Assembly (NCBI RefSeq): GCF_009832745.1
Contig: NZ_VRMJ01000042.1
Location: 337,039 to 401,038, forward strand
Source of the DNA: Polaribacter septentrionalilitoris
GTDB lineage: Bacteria > Bacteroidota > Bacteroidia > Flavobacteriales > Flavobacteriaceae
DNA: 64,000 nucleotides
Direction: 5' to 3'
Under the pieces are notes generated by a model. It had not been told where the DNA came from. It saw nothing but the letters and a program-made list of their open reading frames with translations, and made no database searches. Of the stretch, positions 10,127-20,151 are shown one piece after another. Numbering within the stretch: position 1 is the first letter of the stretch; each line of letters begins with the position of its first letter. The translations under genes were made by a program, and so were the position numbers.

Positions 10127-13100
10127 TTATTTTATCATTAGCCTTTGTGTAAATTGTTCTCCTTGTTTGTCTTTTATAATCACAAAATACACTCCACTCG
10201 TCATTTTATGTTCTTTTGTATTGATATTTAATAGGTTCTGAACCTTGTTATTTGAATAAACTTTTACTCCTAAAGTGTTATATATACTCAAGGTTTCCCA
10301 ATCAGCACCATTTGAATTAACTGTAAAAGTATTTGATGTTGGGTTTGGATAAACTTTAATTCCTTGAAGAAAATCTACTTTTGATAAGATAGTTCCTTGA
10401 CATTCAACATCTGACTTTATTTTGATTTCATCACCTTGTACTGCATCAACTATAAAATGAGTTGCTTCTGTTTTAAACAATAATTGTCCGTTTTTGATTA
10501 CTTGATAAGGTGCTTTACCTTGGGCAACATCAATAGTTACTTGTCCTTTTTTAGTGGTACTAATTTTAGCTTGTAAAGATTCTGCTTCGTCTACAACTAC
10601 TTGATAGCATTGTTGAAAATCATTCCCTTTTATACCAATACAAAAATCATAGCTTCCAGGAGTTAAGTTTTCAATTACTGTTTGATTTGTAAACTCATAA
10701 TTAACATTATTTAATGTAACTTCATAGTTGAATTTCTCTAATGCGTTTATTGTTATCTTTCCATTATTCTTTCCTGAACAAGTTTCGCCATTAACTTCAA
10801 TTCTAAAATTATTTGCAGGTATATTAGAAAAATATTCATAATTTAAAACAAATTCCTTGTATGCTTTTCCTTCTGCATCCGCTGTAATTGATTCGTCAAG
10901 AAATTTCAAAGTACTTCCCTTTCCTAAATACAGGGAGACATTCGTTTTTCCATCTTTTAATTCTGTACGCACAATTCCAAATTCACCTGTAAAATCTATA
11001 TCAAGATGAGAAACAGAAGTATTGGAATCGTTAGAAAATATATAATCTATTATTTTAGAACCATTCACTTCTGAAACCACTTTTGCTCCTGCAATAACAT
11101 CACCATTCATTATATGTGAAACCGATTTAACACTAGTATTCGTAGATTTTGAAGGTTCAAAAATATACACATAGGGTTTATCCCAAGCTTCACCTAGTTG
11201 CCTAATGGCTAAAACTTGTGTTTTCTTATTTACATATCCGTTTAATGCTTCTCGAGTTGCAGGCCCTAATGCCTTTGTATATTCTCGAGTAACTCCAGCA
11301 GGTGCAAACATATTCATATAGGAATTAGTTGCCTCTAAATCGAAACGAATGTACAAAGCACCACTAGTTGGTTCTGTAACTTTGGTATTTTCAAAAAAGC
11401 GCCAACCAGGAGATTCTACTGGATCTCCTATATCATTTTGATAACGGTTTGTTGTTGAAACAGGAAGGGTTGAACCATCTATGGTTTTAATAGTTGTAGC
11501 ATCGCCTATATTATGATAAATATAATCATGAAAATTATTTGTATTTAATGACTTTGAACGAAACATATCAAAATAATAAGCCGTTGTTGGACTGGTTCTA
11601 ATGGTGCTTAACGTACGTTGTTGGTCGCTATTATTTATATTATCATCTAAAAACTGAGTTGCGAAACTAAAATTTGGACTTAAAGGATCTTCAAGATGTG
11701 CTGGTTCTGCTGCTATATTGACAGTGGTATTTTGCCATAAATAAGAATTACTTGACCAAGAACCACTTTGTCTTCCTTTGGAGGTACCATTCACAATTAC
11801 AGTGTTGTTCCCAGCATAAAGCCTAAAATAATTGGTGTGCATTGGTATTTTACGTTCTGGAACGGTTTTAGGCATACCTCCATTAGGCGCCATAATATCA
11901 CCTAATCCATACAACTCCATAGTAATACCTGTTGCATGTGAATGGACATAATGCGCGCCACCAATAATACCACACAAACCGTATAACTCGTTATTATTTT
12001 CTGTATAGTTTCGTTGAAGTGCTACACCAGCATGTTTTACGATAACAGTAGGTTTATAATCAAATTTCTGAGTTGAATTCAATGGAAATTCTTCTCCCCA
12101 AAATAAACTAAGATGATCTAGACCACCAAAAGCTGAAGTGCCAAAAGCTTGATTTCGTCCGCCTTCGGCGTTGTAATATTGTGCCAGTGCTGTTTCTGCT
12201 TTATCTTGTAAATCAGTTAATCCTTTTCTTTTAGCAATACTTAATACATATCTATATAAAGATTTTGAACCATCGTTATACCGTTTTGAGTCGCCATAAC
12301 GAACATAAGATCTATTTGGATGACGAAGGTTTTCAAACAAAAACACACCATCTAAAACATTTCTGTATTTCGTAATAACGTCTAATTCCGGCTTAATTCG
12401 ATCTACCATATTTAACACCAATTGAATTCGAGACATGAAGCTATAGCTTGTAGACTCAGGCCAAATACCTTGATCACCAAAGATTGGCATTACAGTTTTG
12501 GTGAAAGAATTTTGTCTTCTTGTACCTGTATTCCAAAACACATTAAATAAACGCTCTCGTTCTGTATCATCATCAATACATAAAATTGCTGCTAAAGCTC
12601 CAGGAGCTGTAAGAATTGGGTGATTGGAAACCAATTTACCATATTTAGTATCTCTCCCTCCAGATTCTAACAATGCATTTCCTACAACGTTTTTCATCGC
12701 TTTTTGAGCTGTTTCATTATTGTAAGGTATACGTTTTCCTGCAGTTTTATCGTAAACTTGCCTACCTTGTGTATTCAAAAAATTATAAATAAAATCATAG
12801 GCATATGCCAAATGAGGATACGTACTTCTAGGATCGTAAAAGTAGTTACCACAAATTGCTGTAGTTTCTGGAGTTCTAGGTGCTAATTCTTGAAAATAAT
12901 GCCAAATTATATCAGCTGCATATTCAGCATAATCTTCATCTTCTGTTAAATAGTAAAGCATCCCTGCATGTGCTGCTGAACTCAATACTTTAAAATGGGC
13001 TGAATTTGCACTACTAGTTTGAGATTCACTTAAATTATCATCACTTGCCAAAGCAATAATTGCATTTATGGTTTGTGCTGGATTTGATTTATGAGCAGCA

Positions 13101-13282
13101 ACCTTAGCATCTACATTTTTCTTTAGTTCATTCTGTGCAAATTGAGCCCAACCATATTTACTTATTTTATCTAACACCTCTGCACGTTCATCAGCAGTTA
13201 TGTGAATGATAGGATGTTGTAAAGATTGTGCTGAAAGCAACAATCCTTTAAGCGTTATTAATAAAAATAAAATTTTTCTCAT
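10127..13282 (-). CDS. T9SS-secreted heparinase II/III-like lyase, 1051 aa
   Basis: Predicted uronate lyase with a signal peptide (1-18), an alpha/alpha toroid and a beta-sheet domain to about residue 820. A module of about 150 aa (about 825-975) and a T9SS sorting tail (about 976-1051, starting VYPNPTSNTF) follow. Candidate catalytic residues follow the heparinase II/PL17 pattern: Asn220-His221 (VSNHPIL), Tyr280 (WPESTSYSF) and a His in GGAHYVHSHATG (444-449). The paralogue at 49356-52757 has the same motifs. PL40, which includes a Formosa ulvan lyase, is one possible family, but I cannot assign it by eye. The start overlaps the upstream GH106 stop as ATGA. The C-terminal module is shared with the PL24-like protein at 45146-47326. 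Confidence 0.85.
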   Translation of the reverse strand: MRKILFLLITLKGLLLSAQSLQHPIIHITADERAEVLDKISKYGWAQFAQNELKKNVDAKVAAHKSNPAQTINAIIALASDDNLSESQTSSANSAHFKVLSSAAHAGMLYYLTEDEDYAEYAADIIWHYFQELAPRTPETTAICGNYFYDPRSTYPHLAYAYDFIYNFLNTQGRQVYDKTAGKRIPYNNETAQKAMKNVVGNALLESGGRDTKYGKLVSNHPILTAPGALAAILCIDDDTERERLFNVFWNTGTRRQNSFTKTVMPIFGDQGIWPESTSYSFMSRIQLVLNMVDRIKPELDVITKYRNVLDGVFLFENLRHPNRSYVRYGDSKRYNDGSKSLYRYVLSIAKRKGLTDLQDKAETALAQYYNAEGGRNQAFGTSAFGGLDHLSLFWGEEFPLNSTQKFDYKPTVIVKHAGVALQRNYTENNNELYGLCGIIGGAHYVHSHATGITMELYGLGDIMAPNGGMPKTVPERKIPMHTNYFRLYAGNNTVIVNGTSKGRQSGSWSSNSYLWQNTTVNIAAEPAHLEDPLSPNFSFATQFLDDNINNSDQQRTLSTIRTSPTTAYYFDMFRSKSLNTNNFHDYIYHNIGDATTIKTIDGSTLPVSTTNRYQNDIGDPVESPGWRFFENTKVTEPTSGALYIRFDLEATNSYMNMFAPAGVTREYTKALGPATREALNGYVNKKTQVLAIRQLGEAWDKPYVYIFEPSKSTNTSVKSVSHIMNGDVIAGAKVVSEVNGSKIIDYIFSNDSNTSVSHLDIDFTGEFGIVRTELKDGKTNVSLYLGKGSTLKFLDESITADAEGKAYKEFVLNYEYFSNIPANNFRIEVNGETCSGKNNGKITINALEKFNYEVTLNNVNYEFTNQTVIENLTPGSYDFCIGIKGNDFQQCYQVVVDEAESLQAKISTTKKGQVTIDVAQGKAPYQVIKNGQLLFKTEATHFIVDAVQGDEIKIKSDVECQGTILSKVDFLQGIKVYPNPTSNTFTVNSNGADWETLSIYNTLGVKVYSNNKVQNLLNINTKEHKMTSGVYFVIIKDKQGEQFTQRLMIK

Positions 13283-16200
13283 TGTAATGTATTTAAATTT
13301 TTAGTTATAGAACTGATTATCTTAACTGGACCTAACAATCCTGAAATTGATAATTCGTCATTTTTTTTATAATGATTCCAACTCACAAATGTTGTTCTTT
13401 TTGATTGACGTTCTGTTTTGTCTTTTAACCAATCTGGAAGTGGTTTTGCTCTTTTGCCTTTTCTTGGATAGTCTAATTTTAATTTTTCATCTCCAATCAA
13501 TCTATTTGGCCATAAATTGGTAACTTTTACTTCTAAGGTGTTTTTTCCTTTTTTCACAAAATCATCAATATTGACTCTAAAAGGTGCTTTCCATAAAGTT
13601 ACAACCTTTTTACCATTCACTATTACTTCTGCAATTACAGCAACACTTCCTAAATCGAGTTCTAAACTTTTATCTGATTGTAATACATCATCCGACAATA
13701 CAAATTCTTTAGTATAGGTTGCTGTTCCTGAAAAATGTTGAATATTCTTGTTTTTATGATTTGACCAGGATATTAACTCCTCAAATTTTTCATATATATT
13801 TTCTTTGGAAGCTGATGGAAATTCAACTTTCCAGTTATTTGATAAATCAATGAGTTTTGGTATAGAATTCACTTCTATAGTTTTTGTTTCACCTGATGCT
13901 TTTGTATATGTTATTTTACCTGCATTTGGTGTTATCCATTGGACAATATCTTCAGTATACACCAAATCTTGTTTTGATGTATCTTTGGATAGTTTTAGGA
14001 TTTGCCCTTTAGGAATGAACATCGTGCGTTCTTCTCCATCAGTTTTGTAAGTAATTTTCAAAGTGGTTTTGTCACCTTTCGAAATTTGATTATCTATCAA
14101 TGTATCAGAAATCAAAATATCAAAAGTATTGTTTGAAACTAGTTCTTTAATTTTATTTGTAACCTCATAGGTTTTATAATTTCGAGGAATACCCTTGGTT
14201 TCCGCTTTAAACTTTCCGAATACAGCTTTTAACACTTTTAAAGTTTTACCTTCTGCATCAATTTCTATATGCTCGCGTTCTTCTGCATAAATTTGATGAA
14301 TAGATTCTCCTATTTGGTATTCCATTCTAAACTCTTTCTTATAGCCCATTGCAGGATCACAATCGCAAAATGCGCGAGACATTTTAAAGTCTAATTTGTC
14401 ATCTTTTATAGCACTATTTACTTTATCTGTAATATCGATTAACCCTTCTTGTAAAAAGGTACCATATTCTGCTTTTACGACTTCTAAATTCGAAAGAGCC
14501 TCCGATTTTTGTTGTTCTAATTCCATTGTAACCGATGTTAAATGGTTTGTTTTTGTAGCCTTTTTAAATACAATAAAAACTGATTCTTCCATACCTAAAG
14601 ATAACGGAACTGTAGTTGTTCCATCTTCATTTTCTTTGAAGACCACCACATCTTTTATTTTACCTGTTTCTGAATTCCACAGTTCGGGTTGCTTTCCAGT
14701 AACTCGAAAACGTGCTGTAATTTCTCTTGCTTCTTTTCTAGCATTGGCGATAAAATAAATATCAGCATCAGCTGTTTTTCTGTGGATGAAACTTAGGTCC
14801 GATTTATCGCTAGTTTCTAATTTAAAATCTGGTATTTGGTTGCTTAACAAAGCTTCAATTGAATGCTCTTTTACCAAATCTTTTCCCCATAATTCATCAA
14901 CATAATTTTCAACAACTTTATCATTATTAGGATAATTAGTTAAACTTGGCGATTGTGATGGTTGTTTACCAATAACTATTGCTCCACCTTCAGCCAACTC
15001 TTTTACTTTCTGTAAAGTTTCTGGTTTTATAAAACTAGATTCTGGCAATACCAAAATCTTATATGTATTTCCAACAGACGAATAAATTGTTCCGTTTTTA
15101 ACAGTTAAGTCTTTTAATTTATTGGCGCCAATCAAATCATAATCAAAACCCATAGCTTTAATTTCAGGTTTTAAAAATGCGGTATTTGGTGAAGATTCTC
15201 CTGTAAAAACTAGAACATCAGCTACATTTTTTCCTTGTTGCAATAAGAATTGAGAACGTGCTATATAATCCAAAAATCCTTTTCCTTGATTCCACCAAGT
15301 ATTATTTCTATTAAAATCAAATCCGTGATAACTTAATGCCAAACCAGGTGCAACATCCCAAGGTTGATGTACATAAGAATGAAAAATAAAACGTGTAATG
15401 CCTTGTGCCCAAGCTTGATCTCCAATTGATTTTATCTCTGCTGGGTGTTTGTCCCAACCACCAATTCCAGTAAATGCTTCTGCACCAACAATAGCACTTC
15501 CATTTAAATGGGCAATTGAAGACACAAATTTCGCCGAATCAAAAAATGGATAACCACCACTCCAAAATTCACACATTACAATATCTCCTGTAGCACCTAC
15601 TTGCATATTATCAAAAGGTCCCCAATAAGGTTCTACAGAAAATTTCATTCCGTTTTTATGGCATAATTCTGCGAAATGCGCATAGTAATTTTCTGCGATT
15701 AAATCGCCAATCGTTCTTCTAAAATCCCAAAGAAAGCGTTCTGAAACTTCGCCACTTTCTACATAATATCCTGCTAAAATTGGTAAAAAGGATGTTAAAT
15801 CGTAACCTCTTAAGTTTTCAAATTGCGTTTCAAAACCAGCTGTCCAGTTTGTGGTTTCTACCTCATAACTATCAATTAAACAATTGTTAACGGTGGTTCC
15901 TATTAAATCTCCCAGTTTATCAATGATGGGTTGTACGCCACCTGCCCAATACGCATCTAATGCTTTTTTACTCATTTTATCCACTTCCAAACCTTTGGCT
16001 TCTGGTGGTGCAGGACGATTTGTAGTTCCAATGGGTGTGTGTCCAAATCTTAAAATAATCCATTCGCCTTTTGGTACATCCCAATTTAAAAATCCATCTT
16101 TAGAAACTTTAGAAGTTACATCGATAACCATTTCTTTTGAAATAATTGATTCTTGTGGAATCACTTTGGTATCTGGTAATAAATGATTTCGAATACGTTC

Positions 16201-16770
16201 TGACAATATTTTATAATCTAAACCTTCTATTTTTTGAGTTGCTTTGGGTTTTGGAAATGCTAAAACTGCAATGTCTTTATAGTATTCATATTTTGTTTTG
16301 GGTTTTGGTAATTGTACTTTAATTTCTTTCCCGCCTTTAATATTTAATTCACTAAAAACTACGGTTTGCATCGCGTTTTCTTCAGTAACCCAAGGCCCAC
16401 CAGAAGAAGACCAACCTGCACTATTATGAAACGCTAATTCTAGCCCCAAACGTTTGGCTTCTTCTGCAGAAAATTTGAATAAATCTAGCCATTCTTCGCT
16501 TAAATATTTTACTGGGCCTTTTGGAAATCCTAAATGCACGTTAAACAATTGTGCTTCTTGGATGCCAACTGATTTCATTGACTCTAAATCTTTTGTAATC
16601 CCAGATTTAGAGACGTTACCACTTATCCAATGCCACCAAGTTCTTGCTTTTGCTGCGTTTGGCGGATTTTTAAATCCGTCTTCTAAGGTTAGAGTTTGTG
16701 CCTCCTTTTCCGAAGATGAATTACACCCCAAAACTAAAAACAGAACAATTAAAATGGCTAATTTTTTCAT
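13279..16770 (-). CDS. GH106 alpha-L-rhamnosidase lipoprotein
   Basis: Large (1163 aa) GH106 enzyme that should release alpha-linked L-rhamnose from ulvan oligosaccharides. It has lipobox Cys16 (LGCNSS). The GH106 N-terminal hallmark reads GFKNPPNAAKARTWWHW. Barrel motifs include LIDSYEVETTNW, FSVEPYWGPFDN and IVGAEAFTGIGGWDKHP, the last with a candidate catalytic Glu. A C-terminal jelly roll (LDLGSVAVIAEVIVNGK, VTNLWPNRLIGDEKL) resembles GH2 sugar-binding domains. It lies 3 bp after a second GH106 gene, from which it has clearly diverged, and its stop overlaps the lyase start by 4 bp. The two may act on different sulfation states or linkages (inference). Confidence 0.93.
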   Translation of the reverse strand: MKKLAILIVLFLVLGCNSSSEKEAQTLTLEDGFKNPPNAAKARTWWHWISGNVSKSGITKDLESMKSVGIQEAQLFNVHLGFPKGPVKYLSEEWLDLFKFSAEEAKRLGLELAFHNSAGWSSSGGPWVTEENAMQTVVFSELNIKGGKEIKVQLPKPKTKYEYYKDIAVLAFPKPKATQKIEGLDYKILSERIRNHLLPDTKVIPQESIISKEMVIDVTSKVSKDGFLNWDVPKGEWIILRFGHTPIGTTNRPAPPEAKGLEVDKMSKKALDAYWAGGVQPIIDKLGDLIGTTVNNCLIDSYEVETTNWTAGFETQFENLRGYDLTSFLPILAGYYVESGEVSERFLWDFRRTIGDLIAENYYAHFAELCHKNGMKFSVEPYWGPFDNMQVGATGDIVMCEFWSGGYPFFDSAKFVSSIAHLNGSAIVGAEAFTGIGGWDKHPAEIKSIGDQAWAQGITRFIFHSYVHQPWDVAPGLALSYHGFDFNRNNTWWNQGKGFLDYIARSQFLLQQGKNVADVLVFTGESSPNTAFLKPEIKAMGFDYDLIGANKLKDLTVKNGTIYSSVGNTYKILVLPESSFIKPETLQKVKELAEGGAIVIGKQPSQSPSLTNYPNNDKVVENYVDELWGKDLVKEHSIEALLSNQIPDFKLETSDKSDLSFIHRKTADADIYFIANARKEAREITARFRVTGKQPELWNSETGKIKDVVVFKENEDGTTTVPLSLGMEESVFIVFKKATKTNHLTSVTMELEQQKSEALSNLEVVKAEYGTFLQEGLIDITDKVNSAIKDDKLDFKMSRAFCDCDPAMGYKKEFRMEYQIGESIHQIYAEEREHIEIDAEGKTLKVLKAVFGKFKAETKGIPRNYKTYEVTNKIKELVSNNTFDILISDTLIDNQISKGDKTTLKITYKTDGEERTMFIPKGQILKLSKDTSKQDLVYTEDIVQWITPNAGKITYTKASGETKTIEVNSIPKLIDLSNNWKVEFPSASKENIYEKFEELISWSNHKNKNIQHFSGTATYTKEFVLSDDVLQSDKSLELDLGSVAVIAEVIVNGKKVVTLWKAPFRVNIDDFVKKGKNTLEVKVTNLWPNRLIGDEKLKLDYPRKGKRAKPLPDWLKDKTERQSKRTTFVSWNHYKKNDELSISGLLGPVKIISSITKNLNTLQ

Positions 16771-16773
16771 TGA

Positions 16774-19700
16774 TTATTTTCTTTTTATAATTTTGGATGT
16801 AGAAATGGTTACAGGACCTAATAATCCTGAAGGTAATAAATCATCCGTTGCTTTTTGAAATGAATAGGCACTAAATGTTTTACGAGGTCCTTCTGGTAGC
16901 GGTTGATTATTTCTGTACCAATCTGGCATTTTTTTGTATTTACCTCTGTAATCTTCAGACCCAAAACCTTTTTTACTTCTTCTTACATCATACTCAGTTT
17001 GGTTGGGTAATTTTTCATCACCAATTAAACGGTTTGTCCATTGGTTGGTTACTTGAATTTCTAAAGTATTTTCTCCCACTTTTAAAGCATTTGTTACATT
17101 TAAAGCGTGAGGCGCTATCCAACTTATTCCAACATCTTTTCCGTTTACCAATACTTTTGCTATCACACTAACTTCTCCTAAATTGAGCTGAAATTGTCTA
17201 TCTGATTGCAACATTTCTTTTTTTATGTTGAATGTTTTTATATAAATTGCGGTTCCTGAATAGTGTTTTATTTCTTCTACTTTACTTGTTGTCCAATCGA
17301 ACAATTCATCTGTTTTTAGGGTTGCTTCGTAAAAATCTTCTGCTCTAAAATTGATTTCCCAATTGCCTTTTATTTCAACTTGACTTGGAATATCACTTAC
17401 ATTCATAATCCAGTCTTCTGCATCATTTACTTTTGCAGTGTAGTTTCCATTTGCATAAACTTCGGCCTGTAAATTATTTTCATCATCTAAACTGAATGTA
17501 GGTTTTGATTTTTTATCAACTGACGTAAACGTAACTTTAGGTTGACTTGCTTTTGCTGGTTTAAAAACCACAAAAACCGATTCTTGAGGATGCATTGGAA
17601 TAGCAATATTTGTTCGTCCGCTTTTAGTTGAGTATTCTACTAATTTGGTAATCTTTCCTGTTTTTGCATTCCATAATTCTGGTACTTTACCTTCTACTAA
17701 AAAGCTACAGTTTAGTACTTCCTTTTCTGTTAAATTATGATTGTACACAAAGTAAATATCTTCGTTTTGGGTTCGTCTGTGGTAAAAATTAAAATCTGGT
17801 TGTCCTTCAACAATTAGATCTTTCTGAATTTCATTTTCTTTCAATATTTGTTCCCATTCACCAGAGCTGTATGTTTTTTTATTTGACCAAATTTCTTTTA
17901 CTAGAGATTCAAATTCGACTTGCATTTCTTTAGTTATATTGTAACCTCCTAATTTTTTAGGTTTTTTACCAACAATTAAAGCGCCTTGTTGCGATAATTT
18001 ATGAATCCCTCTTAAAGTTTCTAAATTGATGATATCATTTCTCTGCAAAGACAAGGCATTATAGGTAATGCCGTTAGGTAATTTTAATTTTCCGTTTTCT
18101 ACTGTTAGTCGATTTACAATTACATCAGAATTTACACAATCGTATTTATAAGCAGCTGGAAGTTTAGGTCGCATTTGGTTTGCATGAACAACATGACTTG
18201 GTGCTCTATCACCCACAAAAACCAATACATCTAACACAGGATTTCCTTGGCGCAACATATACGAACCTCTTGCCAAATAATTGAACCATTCTGGACCTGC
18301 ATTATCCCACCACGTTTGTGTTCTATCGATATGAGATCCTACAAAACTCATACTCATTCCTGGTTTTACATGTGTATTTGGCTGGTGTGCAAAACGATGA
18401 AACATATATTCATTAATTCCATTAGTCCACTCATAATCGCCTTTTTGTTTGGCTAAAGCAGGATGAAATCCCCAGTTCAATTTAGTACTTGTAAAGGCTT
18501 CTGCAGAAATTACATTTTTACCATAAATATGACCAGCAGATACAGCTGCTCTCTTATGCTTATTTGGTTTACCTAACCAAAATTCACCCATTGGAATATC
18601 TGCATTTCTACCAGCATCTAAACTATTAAAAGGGCCTACAAAACCATAAGGTTCGATGTAGGATATCAAACCATCTTGATGACATAATTCTGTAAAATAA
18701 TCAAAATAATTGGTAACCATTAAATCACTTACCAATTGTTTCATATCCCAAAAAACGGATTCAACAGTTTCATTATTTTCTATGCTTTTACCTGCATACA
18801 TCAATAAAAACGGTGTAAAATCGTAACCAAAACGATCTTCGAATAGCTTTTCCATATCGTTAGTCCAGTTTTGTGGTCCCACTTCATAACTATCAATTTC
18901 TACATATTGCAAGGCGTTTGGTCCATCAACTTTTGCTTGTTCTACTAGTTTCCCAACAAAAGCATCGTAATGGACTTTTAATGCTTTTTTGCTAAACTTA
19001 TCTACTTCCAATCCTTTTCCTTCATCTGAAGACGGTTCGTTTGTAGCTCCTGAAGCTGTAAATCCAAAACGCATAATCGTCCAATTTCCTTCTGGTAATG
19101 TTGTTTTTAAAACACCATTGCCATCCATTTTATCTGTTAAAACAAGAATGTCTTCTTTTTTAATGAAAGCTTCTGAAGCAGAATTTCTAATTGGTCTTCT
19201 ATTTTTTCTGTAAGACGTGTACTCCATAATATTTCCTAAAACAGGACTTGCAGAAAGTTGCATCTCATAAAACCCAGCATCCATTTCGGTTTCTATTCTA
19301 AAATAACGTGCTGTAACTGGTTTAAAGCTCTCATAGAAATAACACTCGTCTTTACCAATACGTTCTTCTCTAGGTTTGTGAGCTACTGTAAAATTCACAC
19401 CATCGTCCGATTTTAATAAAGTCAATCGCCCTTTACGTTTATTGATAAAAACATTCATTGATTGAATGGTGTGTGCTTTCCCATAATCATATTGCACCCA
19501 AGCTTTTGCTTTTAAATCTGCATGTGTATTAGTTTGTTTGTCGGTTGCTAAGGCTACGTTAAAACTTTTATCTGAAGATGTGATTATAGGATTTACATTA
19601 TTGTCAATCAATTCGGTTTCTAAAGATGGATATGCCACAACAGCAATGTCTTTGTAATAGTTATGTCTCGCAGGTGGCTGAGGTAATTGTATGTTAATTG

Positions 19701-20151
19701 CTTTCCCTCCTTTTGTAATTACTTGGCTATTCACCAAAACTTTCATTGCGTTTTCTGGGGTAACCCAAGGACCGCCACTAGACGTCCAACCATCACAATT
19801 ATGCACTCCAAAACTCAAGCCTAATTTTTCACATTCTTTAGCGGCATGCGCTAAAATATCTCGATGTTCTTGCGAGTTGTATGCTACATCGCCTTCTGGC
19901 AAACCCATAGACACGTTAAATACTAAAACACCACCAATTCCTGCTTCTTTTATGGCTTTTAAATCTTTGGTAAAGCCTGCTTTTGATGCATTTCCGCTAT
20001 TGATATGATACCAAGTTCTGGGTTTTGATGCCTGAGGAGGATTTTTAAAACCTTCTTCTAAGGTTAAATTTTGGGGTTCCTTTTTCTTTTCATTGCAATT
20101 ACTGAAACAAAAGCAAAACATTATTAACAAGATGTAACCTAAATTTTTCAT
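16774..20151 (-). CDS. GH106 alpha-L-rhamnosidase lipoprotein with inserted discoidin-like domain
   Basis: Second GH106 enzyme, 1125 aa, lipobox Cys19 (SNCNEK). The hallmark GFKNPPQASKPRTWYH is followed by GLSFGVHNCDGWTSSGGPW. Residues about 180-300 form an extra beta-sandwich (WVQYDYGKAHTIQSMNVFI, ARYFRIETEM) like F5/8-type/CBM32 domains; the tandem partner lacks it. Barrel motifs include QYVEIDSYEVGPQNWTND and VISAEAFTSTKLNWGFHP. The C-terminal jelly roll contains LNLGEVSVIAKVLVNGK and VTNQWTNRLIGDEKL. Its start overlaps the upstream stop (TAATG). The added domain suggests binding to a particular oligosaccharide end, which is inference. Confidence 0.93.
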   Translation of the reverse strand: MKNLGYILLIMFCFCFSNCNEKKKEPQNLTLEEGFKNPPQASKPRTWYHINSGNASKAGFTKDLKAIKEAGIGGVLVFNVSMGLPEGDVAYNSQEHRDILAHAAKECEKLGLSFGVHNCDGWTSSGGPWVTPENAMKVLVNSQVITKGGKAINIQLPQPPARHNYYKDIAVVAYPSLETELIDNNVNPIITSSDKSFNVALATDKQTNTHADLKAKAWVQYDYGKAHTIQSMNVFINKRKGRLTLLKSDDGVNFTVAHKPREERIGKDECYFYESFKPVTARYFRIETEMDAGFYEMQLSASPVLGNIMEYTSYRKNRRPIRNSASEAFIKKEDILVLTDKMDGNGVLKTTLPEGNWTIMRFGFTASGATNEPSSDEGKGLEVDKFSKKALKVHYDAFVGKLVEQAKVDGPNALQYVEIDSYEVGPQNWTNDMEKLFEDRFGYDFTPFLLMYAGKSIENNETVESVFWDMKQLVSDLMVTNYFDYFTELCHQDGLISYIEPYGFVGPFNSLDAGRNADIPMGEFWLGKPNKHKRAAVSAGHIYGKNVISAEAFTSTKLNWGFHPALAKQKGDYEWTNGINEYMFHRFAHQPNTHVKPGMSMSFVGSHIDRTQTWWDNAGPEWFNYLARGSYMLRQGNPVLDVLVFVGDRAPSHVVHANQMRPKLPAAYKYDCVNSDVIVNRLTVENGKLKLPNGITYNALSLQRNDIINLETLRGIHKLSQQGALIVGKKPKKLGGYNITKEMQVEFESLVKEIWSNKKTYSSGEWEQILKENEIQKDLIVEGQPDFNFYHRRTQNEDIYFVYNHNLTEKEVLNCSFLVEGKVPELWNAKTGKITKLVEYSTKSGRTNIAIPMHPQESVFVVFKPAKASQPKVTFTSVDKKSKPTFSLDDENNLQAEVYANGNYTAKVNDAEDWIMNVSDIPSQVEIKGNWEINFRAEDFYEATLKTDELFDWTTSKVEEIKHYSGTAIYIKTFNIKKEMLQSDRQFQLNLGEVSVIAKVLVNGKDVGISWIAPHALNVTNALKVGENTLEIQVTNQWTNRLIGDEKLPNQTEYDVRRSKKGFGSEDYRGKYKKMPDWYRNNQPLPEGPRKTFSAYSFQKATDDLLPSGLLGPVTISTSKIIKRK